Source: Eublepharis macularius
Taxonomy: Eukaryota > Chordata > Lepidosauria > Squamata > Eublepharidae
DNA length: 64,000 nt
Reading direction: 5' to 3'
Assembly: GCF_028583425.1 (NCBI RefSeq)
Contig: NC_072793.1
Span: 58,037,028 to 58,101,027, forward strand
Shown here: positions 11,182 to 22,200 of the stretch, in pieces
How the letters are laid out: every line of letters begins with the position of its first letter
Numbering within the stretch: position 1 is the stretch's first letter
Notes under the pieces: model-generated
Databases searched by the model: none
What the model saw: the letters and a program-made list of their open reading frames with translations, nothing else
Told to the model about the DNA's origin: nothing
Program-made: the position numbers and the translations under genes

Positions 11182-14100
11182 CTATACAATATAAAGAACA
11201 TCCTTTAGTCTGTGATTCTCACAACACAGTCATCAATTTTTTAAAACTAGGTTTATAAAATTGCTCTTTTGGAACATATTAGTGAATAATCTACCTTTGT
11301 ACTGGTATTTTTGTTGTAGTTCTTGATATTTTATATCAGTTTTCTGTGGAAAGTGACTTGACTCTGAGTTATTAAAAATGATTCTATTCAAATACAGTAC
11401 ATGAATTAGGAAATAGTTTGAAGGAGGAACATTAAAAAGAGTTGGAGTGCTATTAATGATTAACGCTAAATAAACGGCATGGCAACACATCATACCTCAT
11501 TTCCCTTCAGTCCAGTTCCTAAGAAGTATATTTGATCTTCCAGTTGGTATCGTATCTGGATATTGTATACTTTGTCATTGTACAACACCATCAAGACATA
11601 GGGTTGTTCAGGAGTTTTTCTTGAGCTGTTTCTTACTAAGAAAGTGCCATCCTAGAAAAGCAATACATTAAAATATTTTAAGACAAATATAACCATAACT
11701 ACAAACTGGCTTGGTTGCTTTTGTAAGTAAGACTATTGAGGATAAGTTTCAGAGTGTCTGTTGTAATAATTAATAGTTTTACTATTGCACATATAGATGT
11801 ATAAGTTAACCCTTTACCTGGTTTATGTTCCTGAGGGCCACTTCTGCTTCTGTCCGAGTGATATCAGCAGCATACCATTTCTGATTTGGAGAGGCCTGAT
11901 CAAACTAAGTGAAAAGAGAAAGGCTTACTAGCCAGTAAATGATGTGATATTACAAATTAGAGAAAAAGAATAAACAGGGTTACAAAATATCAGGTGAAGC
12001 TGTGAGGAAAGAATAGTCAGACTTTCCCCTCCATTTTTTTTGAAAGTCCAAGAATAATTTTTTTAGAATTGCACTGTATATGCGTGATCTTCCCCTGAAT
12101 AGTACAGTGCTCAGCATTTTAAAAACCAGAACATTAAATTATTCTTCAAACATTGTATAGGTTTGAAATTCTACAGATAAAATGTGGAAGAGTTTGTTAC
12201 TTCTCACAAGTGATTTCACAACCGCATACCATACGGCAATCAAAGTGATGTACGTATTTGCTGAGAAAAAGAAACAACATTTTTCTAGGGTAAAAAGATT
12301 GCAATTTGCATAAGAGAAATATCAACAGGCTAGACCAGATAATAAAACAGAACCTGACCTCTATAAAAGGTCAGCTCATATCATTCCTATATGGTCCGAA
12401 GGGCAAAAAGACTTGCTGCAGTTTCTTGCCTTTGTTTTCCTTTGTCATGTCTTAACCAGATAACTCCGTCTCAGGGCCACATATGCACTGACTTGGCAGA
12501 ATTTGGGGCTGATATCTATCAAAAACATGGCAATGTGCAGTATATTTGAGCATCCCTTTATGGCATTCTGGTACCTTGCAAAATTCTTGCTCCACTTCAT
12601 GTTCAGTGTTGGATGTTTGTGTGGTTTGTCTGTCAGGGATGGGCAGTGGCGGTCTGCTGTCTGCTCTGCCTTTGGAAAAAGTTCTGCAGATGTTGCCTTC
12701 AAAAATTTTAAACATAGTTTAAAAACTATATCCGTTCTAGTTCACCGATCTAAACATAGTTAAGGAAAATTGCTCTAGAGCTTGACTCTTGAACTTAGAG
12801 GACATTGCAAACAAACTAAATGGAATTTAGATGAGCATCATGTTTTGTTGTAGTTCAAAATACTAATAAAACCTGATAAAAATGAGATCTAACAAAATTC
12901 CACAGAAATAGGAAATCCTACTGAGCATTGGAGAGTATTATTTATTGACTGATGTATGTAAATCTGTATGCCCTACATTTATCTGTGGCTCAAGGCAGCT
13001 TATAAATCACAATTTAAACATCACAATTTAAAATTGACAAAATAAAATCCCAAATGACCCTCTCCTGTCAAAAGATGCCTGCAGTCTATACCTCATTAAA
13101 GGTCCTAGCAAATGATTTATATTACTGTAAATATTTGTGGCTTACCCTGGAGAGGAGATGTTTTAAGAATGATACACCCTTAAAGCTTAAGCTCATTTAA
13201 CAGCATAATTCGGGGGGGGGGGGGATGCTCAAGATAACGACTAGTCAACTCATAACTAATATATCTCCTACTTAAATCAATGTAAGCTGGAGATAGTCTG
13301 GTGCAGCTTCCTGGCAGCCCCTTGCAGAGTGATTGTTGTGAGGATAATGATAACATACTTCGTAAATTGCTCTGAGTGGATGTTTAGTTATCCTGAAGGG
13401 TGGTATATAAATCGAATGTTGTTGTTGTTGTTATTGCCAACCCTGTGCCCTGGTGCTGCCCCACCATGGCAGCCTGCCAGTGGACCATAGGTGGAAACTC
13501 TTGCACTGGTGTAGGAGTGGGTGGGCCAGGGGCCATGCCAAGAATTAGCTCCCTAAACTGCTCCCAGGAATGCCTCCCAACAGCAACAGAAAGTTATACA
13601 ATGAAAAAAGGTGTATCCCATAAGTGCCCATGCAAAGGGAAAAGTCAATTGCCTTCCCACACATGTGGCCATGCCCAAATGGCCTAGAGGAGCATAGGAC
13701 TACAAATTCCATCCCTCACCTGCAGTGGCCCAATCCTCTCTACAGCCCCCAATCATGGCTGCCTGACTTACATAAACCTCTGCCAGGATGTCTAGAACTC
13801 ATTAGGTATTTGGAATGCAGCACAGGACTCTGTCCAAGACCTCTCTACTGTACAGATTTAGAGCACGTGGCACTTTGGTGGTGGGAAAAGCACAGAGTGG
13901 GCACTTAGATATATGATACTTAGAACTAACACTCCAGTGGGAAAGCAAAGTCCATACTGTGTGGCTAATATCTCTCACTGCGGACCCCTAATAGCTACCT
14001 CCGGGTCGAGCTACAAGTGACAAATGACACTTGCCTGGCAAGTGAACAGACTCACATGTATTCCTCCCTGCTCACTTGCCATTCACTTGCGCTCCACTTG

Positions 14101-14456
14101 ATCATGTAGATCAAGTGGAGGGCAAGTGAACAGGGAGGAATACATGTGAGTCTGTTCACTTGCCGGGCAAGTGTCATTCGTCACTTGTAGCTCGACCCTC
14201 CCTCAAAGGGGTGAGGATGCACTAAGAGGTAGCCAAGAGCTGAAAATCCATCTGCTCCAGACCAACTGTCCACATCCACCTCCCACACTCCCCTTGCAAA
14301 GGGTCAGGTGCTGCCCCCACAATGCTGGCTTCCACAACTGAGGCCAGGTGTGAGTAGGAGGGGTGGCCTGAGCCTGCTCTCTCCAAGCACTGTAGCTCAT
14401 GTCATGCAATGGAGCAGGCTCCCAGGAAAGTGTACTTGGAAAGTGTACACACACTC

Positions 14457-14499
<43 letters not shown>

Positions 14500-16191
14500 G
14501 GTGGGTGGGTGGGTGGGTGGCTGGGAGCTACCCTACTGTGCTCCCTTCATAAGGTGGCCAAACAACCCTGCCGGGACTCTTTCCCTTGTAGGATCAGAGC
14601 TCAGTGCAGCCACAGGAAAGCCAGGCACAAGTCAGTCTTTCCCTCTGACTGTACTTCCTCATTACTTGGTTAAGTGTCTTTTGGATGACAAGAGCATCTG
14701 CCTTGGTGGAGTCTCCTGGCAACTGCCCACTAGGCATGAGGCTGTAGTCTCTCCCAGGGCACTGCAGACATGGCTGGGCCATCACTGCTCATGTCTCTGT
14801 TTTCCTTCATTCAGGTGACAGTTCAACAGGGAGTCTTAGGTGCAGGGCTATTACAGTTCCTGTAACTCAGCTCAGACTGCAGTTCCAGCCCAGCTCCTGG
14901 AGCATCCTCCTTCAGGTAGCAGTTTGACCTGGGAGTCTGCCTCGCTCACCAGCATGCAGTGCTAGGGATGGCTCAGCCTGTCTCCTCAGGGACCCTGGGA
15001 GCAGTTCTCACAGGCACAGGTGCCATTGTGGAGAGAGGGAGTTGGCAGCTGGAGTCCTTGGACCCCTTCGTGATTTGCAGTTTAATAAAGTTTGGGTTGT
15101 TCCACAACTATCTCACTGTCTGTTTGTTTGTGAGTGGATGACACTATCTCCATGTGTTCCTTCCTCACCTAATCTGTGACTTTCCCTTAGGATGTCCTTC
15201 ACACATCAAAGAGGGTGGGCTCTGACTCAATAATACCCATGCAGAGGTGGCTGTGGTTGTTTTCCCAGATGCCACTAGGCCCATTTTCTTCTGTGAAACA
15301 GGGAAGCAGTCCAGTGGCACTTTGGACGCTGATCCCACACTTAGGTCCCCACTCCCATTATCCCTCACAAATTGTGCAGGCTGCTGTGTGCAACTTGCAC
15401 GGGCGATGGGCTGGTGGGTTGTACAAGACAGTGTGTGGCTGCTCTGGGGTGGTGGTGGTGGGTGAACGGTTCAGTTCCACACTCATTTCAGCACCTCTGT
15501 TGTTTGATAAACCACACAGATTGTTAGTGCATGTGGGGTGGGGGGAGGTGGATGCAAGGGCTCTGCTGCAATGGGTACAACAGAGGGGGAGTTGTGAAGC
15601 TGATTCCTTGTTAAAATGACGGATCTCTAGGCACTCCCATCAGCTAGGCCATCCTGTTCCTCTTTTGCCATTTGTGGGGTACAAAAAGTCAGCCTCAGGG
15701 CTTTTGTCTGCCTCTCCGTTCTTCCTATGTGGGGACTGAACCAGGAGCCCTAGCCATGTTATTGCAGTGCCTTTCCACTGAGCCATGTCTACCTGTGTGA
15801 TATTCTCTGGCTACCCCATGTGGGAGATGATGACATAAGGAATGCAGTGGGGTGACCTCTGCCCACTGACATGTCTCTTTGGAATCTCCCCTCCTGGCCC
15901 TGGGGTAAGAGGACTAGTCCTGAGCATCAGGGGCTGCGCGTGCAAGCCTAGTCTTGGTCCTTTTTTCTCGGCCTTTCTATTTTTACTTTTCTGGAGAAAG
16001 GGTTTGTATGCTCTGAGTGGGAATGTTTATGTGTGGGCTGTGCTTTTGCTGCCAGAAAAAGGGTGAATGTCCTGTCTGCTACTGGGGTGGATGTCTTCTC
16101 TGGGCTAGGGAAGGTGCCTCTCAGGCCAGGTGCCTCTGATGTAGTATTGTGGTCACAGAGTCTGCCCTCCCTGTCTGCTGCCTCTCTGCAT

Positions 16192-16248
<57 letters not shown>

Positions 16249-19200
16249 AGGGGTGGGAGTGGCATTGAGGAGCAGTGGTGATTGACTGTTCCTGTCTGAG
16301 GGAGCCCTCAGATATGCTCTGCCCGTCACCTACTTTTTGACTGTGTCTGCCTGCCCTAGCAAGAACTAGCTTCTCTATTGTTTTCCTTCAGTTTAAATAA
16401 GCTGAAATAAGCCAATGTTACTTGCTGTGCAATCCTAAGCAGGGTTACTCCAGTTTAAGCCCATTGATTTCAAAGGGCTCAGACTGGAGCAACTCTATTT
16501 AGGATTGCACTACTGATGTAGTGGAGGACAGATTAAGGAATAACTGCTATTTTGCAGTCTTTCAGAGGCAAGCATATGAAGAGCACTAGGATAGGGATTG
16601 AAAGTACCATTACAACATACATTTTAATCAACGACTAGTATGCAACAAATAAATATATCAGAGAAAAACTGATGATGTGGGAAAGGATATATATTAAGAA
16701 GAACATCCTAATAGTGGGGAAGTTCAGGTAAGACTAACAGTGAAAACCTAAACAGAGTTACTCCAGTCTAAACCCATTGATTTCAATGGGCTTAGTCTGG
16801 TGTAACAATGCTTAGGATTTCACTGTAAGTGTAAGGACTTAGGAAAAGAAAAGCCAGGATCAAAGAGGAAGTGGGGGCCTAAGAGCAAAGCACTGGAGGA
16901 AACAGGGCCAAGGGGCAGAAAGATCTGTTAAATCCATTTGGAAATGGAGAAAATAAGTTGATTTCATCTTTGTGAACTTTGGTCCACATTCATTCTATTA
17001 TATTATATTCAAAATTGCTGGAGTCTGCTGATACCAGTGACCTCTGAATTATAATAGGTGATAACTGCTTTTGCAGACCTAATTTTGATCCTGAAGTTTT
17101 AGTCTGCATATCAGAAATACTTGATTTAGATTATTGATTACTCTTATATTCTACCTTTCATGGAGCTCAAGAGAGCTTACACAGGATTCTTTGGGGAAAT
17201 GGACAGTTTCCTATCTAGATGCTGACCAGATCCAAACCTACTTAGCTTTTAACAAGACTGTTGTTATCAAGGACTCTCCCCAGGAAAGGTACTGCTGGAA
17301 ACATGCTTGCTCTAAAATCCTGCAATTCATGTTTGAGCTGCCAAAGCTTTATACAGTTCTAGTGTCATAAAATATTATTTGTACAATGGGAAAAAAGGCT
17401 ATAGCGACTGCAACAAGCTTTAAGCTAAGCATTCATGAGATACATACTTGGTTGGAGGCGTGATGGTAGTGATCCACTGGATGAAACAGTGCTGTGAAAA
17501 TAAGGAATGCTTAGCATACACGGATGAGACCCAATGTGTTTTGATCACTGGTTATATCTATCAGTGTTCAGAAGTACTCGGTAGGCTTGAAGCTAGAACC
17601 TGTTCAGTGCTGTACAGATCTAGCAGTCACAATAAATCCACTGCATGTTGCAATTATCGTCTTCATTTCAGACTCTTGTAGGACCCATATAATGACTCAA
17701 ATTAATATCAAAGAATGCGGCTCTCCCAGCGCGGCAGAATGCTGCTGGAACTGGGAGCCGTCCTTTGAAGCCCCGCCCAGTGGAACGGAGACAGTCTCCC
17801 TTCCTGGGCATCCGGGGCTTTGCTGGGGGGAGCGGAGCCAGGAGCCATTTGCTGGCTGCTCCGCCCTTCCCCAGCTCCAGTCTCTTCGATCGCTCAGAGA
17901 GGCAGGAGGCTTTTTGCTCCAGGCTTCCCCGAGCATCGAAGGGTAAGCCCTCCGCAGCAACAGCTGCTCGTCAGGAGGGCCTTGGAGCAGCGATAGCAGT
18001 CAGCTCTTGGAGGCTGGCGGAGGCGGCTGGCGGCTACAGCTGCAGCGCACAATACAGGCCAGGGCTTCAGGGCCTGTTGGGGCTAGAGTAATTGAGCAGT
18101 TTAATTGAGCAGGCTGGTGGGGTACTGGGGTGGCAGGCAGCAGGGCTATATTGGAGGGACTTTGGCCCAACTTGGGTGTGGTCGTTCCCCTTAATAGTTG
18201 TCTTGGAGAGAGTGGGTGGTGAGAGCCCTCTCCCCCCCCCACTCACACATAAACCTCTCTTCCTGCCATAAGCCTGTTTGTTTCCATTTAGCCTCCTCCC
18301 CCCTCCCCCCCCCCCCCGGCAAGAAGTAAAATAAAGTAACTTAAAAAACAGAGCTGGTGTTCTTCACTTTGGCTTACTGGTAAAGTGGCACCTAAGCCTA
18401 TATTTTTGTGGGCCATAAAAGAGGGCCTGTCTCTGCCTGATAGTTATTCTGTTAGCAGGCAGATTTGCTCAGGGCTGTGCTCAGCGCCATCTTTTGGTGG
18501 AGAATTACTGGTGGCCTGTTTCTGCCTGACAGCCATTCTGTTGGCAGGCAGATTTGCTCAGGGCTGTGCTCGGCGCCATCTTGTGGTGGAGAATTACTGG
18601 TGGCCTGTTTCTGCCTGACAGCCATTCTGTTGGCAGGCAGATTTGCTCAGGGCTGTGCTTGGCGCCATCTTGTGGTGGAGAATTACTGGTGGCCTGTTTC
18701 TGCCTGACAGCCATTCTGTTGGCAGGCAGATTTGCTCAGGGCTGTGCTTGGCGCCATCTTGTGGTGGAGAATTACTGGTGGCCTGTTTCTGCCTGACAGC
18801 CATTCTGTTGGCAGGCAGATTTGCTCAGGACTGTGCTCGGCACCATCTTGTGTGGCAGCTTGGTACTGCTCCTGGCAATTGCTACTTTTGCTGGGGCTTA
18901 GTGCTACCTGTCAGGGCTAGCGTCAACAGTTGGTTAAGGGGTAAAGCTGTGAGCCTGTCCAACACATTATTAACGGCTGCTGTGTCATCATTTGGGAATG
19001 TTTATGCTGCCCAGAAAAGGGGGTGTCCCATCAATGGGGAAGTGGCCTGTAAACGGCCAGTGCCGCAGAACCCTACTTGGGCTCTGTCTCCCTCAGACGA
19101 GGATGATGGCTCAAGCAGGCAGGAACTTATGGAGCGCATTGTTGCTCTTGAGAGGGCTAGGAGTGGTACAGCAGCAGCTATTGCACCTGTTCAGCCACGC

Positions 19201-22200
19201 AAGGGTGCTAAAAGAATTACAATTGCTGCTTTTAATAAGGATTTTGCCTCTTGTCTTTCTGCCCTGGAGGGAGTATCAGGAGTGGTGGCAAGTGATGGAG
19301 GCAGCAGCCAGGACCATCCAACATCAACTGAGAGTGTGGCTGACATTGACCAGGAATGGTCAGCTGACAGTGGGCAAGTTGCCATAGCAGTGGAACGACC
19401 CATGCCTGACGGTACGGATCCTTTGCCCAAGCAGAGTGCCACTTGGCCCTGGGGCTCTTTGGGGCAGGTAGCTGCTACTGGCGCTCCTGCATCTTCTGTT
19501 TTGGAGACATATCCCATGCTTGGTTGGCCTTCTGCAGGCCCAACTATTTGGCCTAGTTATGCCAGACGCTCCTTGCACCTCCAGCAGGTGCAAGTACTGC
19601 CTGTATTGGGCTGTGCTACCAGTTGGGATGGATAGGCCTTCCCTCTGTCTGTGACTGGGTGGCCTTTTGGTTATGGCAAGCAGATGGGCCTGGCCCCTTA
19701 TGGACCCCAGGGATATGGCATGGTTCCTTATAGGACACTTCCCCCGGGAGATATGGCATTGCCTGTGGGGGTGGGAAGAATATACAAAGGGTTAGTACAT
19801 GGATGACTTTACCCTTCTCTTCAGGGAACTAGAGAAGAAGGATATAGATGATCTGTATGATAGGGATTAGGAGAAGATCCGCTGTAGGCAGATTGTCAGG
19901 AACTGGACTCATTGGTTGTCTGGGTTCCTGGTTTATGCAGGGGTATTGGCTAGGGCACAGCCAGGTAGGGCTCTCCCCCTTTTCCAATACATGAATATTA
20001 TATACAGGGGGTACATGGACTTTGAGGGGGTGGCTTGGTTGATACAGCTGTGGGTGCAGGTCATGGCCCTTGCCAAGTCCAACCTCAGAAATAGGAGCGA
20101 GAGTGGTCATATGATTATTCTGCCCTCTCAGGGTTCAGGTCCCCGCACTTCTGCGGGGCAGCAGGTTTAAATATGGCTGCTTTGTTGGGACTTCACGTCC
20201 GAGGAACTTTGCAACAAAAAAAGTGGGCAACTATATGCATGACTGCCCTGCATGCATGGGACCCACCCATAATCTGCCTGCCCCAAAGGAAGACAGGGTG
20301 GGAAATGCTTTGGGGGCAGTGGTGGCCAACAAGGGCCTGGCAAAGGGGCCCAGCCCAGTAAAGCTGAAGGTACTTGAACGGTTTCTTCAGGTCTCCCCAA
20401 GGCGCAGGGTGCTGACTATTCGTCCATTGTTTAGATGACTTTATGATGTCTGGGCCAGCTGGCATGGGGCAGTGTGCCAGGCTTTTGGCAGGGGTCATGG
20501 AGTGTTCAGAGGAACTGGGGGTTCCTTTAGCTCATGAGAAAACCGAGAGACCATTTGTTGTCATAGCGTTCTTGGGAATAGAACTGGACACAGTACAACA
20601 GACCTTAAGGTTGCCCTTAGAGACGGTGGTAGATCTTGGGCTCGATTGGAGGGCTGCTTGAGTGGAGCCTAGATATATCTCCTTGAGCTGTGGCAATTAG
20701 TTGGCCATTTAAACTTTGCCTGTAAGGCAGTTGCGCCTGGGAGGGCTTTCCTCAGGTGGCGGTGCGATGCTATGAGGGCCTTACGGTTGCCCCATCAGTG
20801 TTTAAGAATTAATAAGGGCATGCAGGATGACCTTTTGGTGTGGAAGGAATTCCTTTACACCTCTAATGAGGTGACTTTTTGGAGGGAGGAGCTTTTGCTA
20901 GAAGCCGAACTTCAAGTCACCTCTGATGCCTCCTGGTCTACAGGCTTTGGAGTCTTTTTTAGGGGGCATTGGTGTGCTGACCAATGGCCCGCTGATTGTG
21001 TAGCCCAGGGATTGTCCAAAGAACGTTTTTGGAGTCCTTTCCCTTGTTAGTGGCCGTGTGGCTTTGGGGATCACACACTTTTGGTCTGACAACTTGGCTG
21101 TCATGCACGTGGTCAAAACCATGGCATCTAGATCCCCCAGGGTGATGAGGCTGGTAAGGGCCTTTACATTGAAATGTGTGCAGAGGAACATTTTGTTCAG
21201 GGCCAGGCATGTTCCAGGTGTTAATAACGGTGTGGGAGACGCTTTGTCTTGCCAACAGATGGAATGATTCTGGCAGCTTGCCCCCTGGGCTGACAGGCAA
21301 CCTGCAAGGATGCCCCAGGAGCTATGTGAGCTTGGACGGCGGAAGTAAATAGAGCAATCCAGCTGTCCATTGCCCCCAGTACACGCCAGGCCTACAACCG
21401 GGTGGTCAGGCAGCTTTACCAGTTCAGGGTGTTGGCGGGGCTCCAGCAGTAGTGGCTCATCCCACCTGAGCACTTGATGCACTTTGTGTAGTGCAGCGGG
21501 GCCAGGGCCTTGCAGTGAGGTCCATCAGGGGTCAGTTGGCCGCTTTAGCCTTCGCCAGCAAAGCACGTGGCTTACCTGAATTCACGGGTGTCTTCAGGAT
21601 TAGAAAGATGCTGGAAGGCTGGGCCAGGGAGATAAAAATGCCACGTGACCCGAGGCAGCCCATCTCCTCATCAGTTCTTAAGGGACTGGGGACCGCATGG
21701 GCAGAAGTCTGTTGGTCAGTGTTTGAACAGAAGCTTTTCCACGCTTCTGCCTTAATGGCATTTTTTGGAGCTCTGCGAGTTAGTGAGCTGATGGCCTCAT
21801 CGCGTACAGATGCGTCTGGCCAGGCACTGAATGCCCGGGACATTAAATTTGTTGGGGATAAAGTCTCCATTGGGATCAGACAGTCCAAGACTGACCAGTG
21901 ACAGCAGGGGAGCCCCTTGCTTTTGGGCCCCTGCTCTGAGCAGGAGCTGTGCCCTGTTAAGGCCCTCAAGGAATATGTCACGCTTCGTGGGGATGACCAA
22001 GGGGTTTTATTCCGCCACGAAGATGGGGCCCCACTGACTAAATATCAGTTTGGGTGGTGACAGAGAGGGCCCTTAAGAATCTTGGCTTGTCAGGAGTCAT
22101 GTTTGGAACCCAGACTGACCAGCAGCAGCGGGGAAGCACCTTGCTTTTGGGCCTGAGCTTTTGCTCTGAGCAGGAGCTGTGCCCTGTTAAGGCCCTCAAG

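Noticed and set aside
11059-11904. BLNK or CLNK instead of LCP2
   Set aside because: The SH2 strand YVLMVLYNDKVYNIQIRYQ and the upstream DYESP/DYEPP and RxxK motifs fit LCP2; the neighbour gene also fits the LCP2 locus.
13131-13160. Candidate missing LCP2 exon after CTCTCCAG
   Set aside because: The acceptor looks good, but neither donor gives the required 3n+1 length and the peptide does not match.
18424-18856. CRISPR-like array
   Set aside because: Units are contiguous 89-bp tandem copies with no unique spacers, in a vertebrate genome.
18643-19635. 330-residue open frame as a host gene
   Set aside because: Its N-terminal third translates the 89-bp tandem repeat; the rest is retrotransposon gag.
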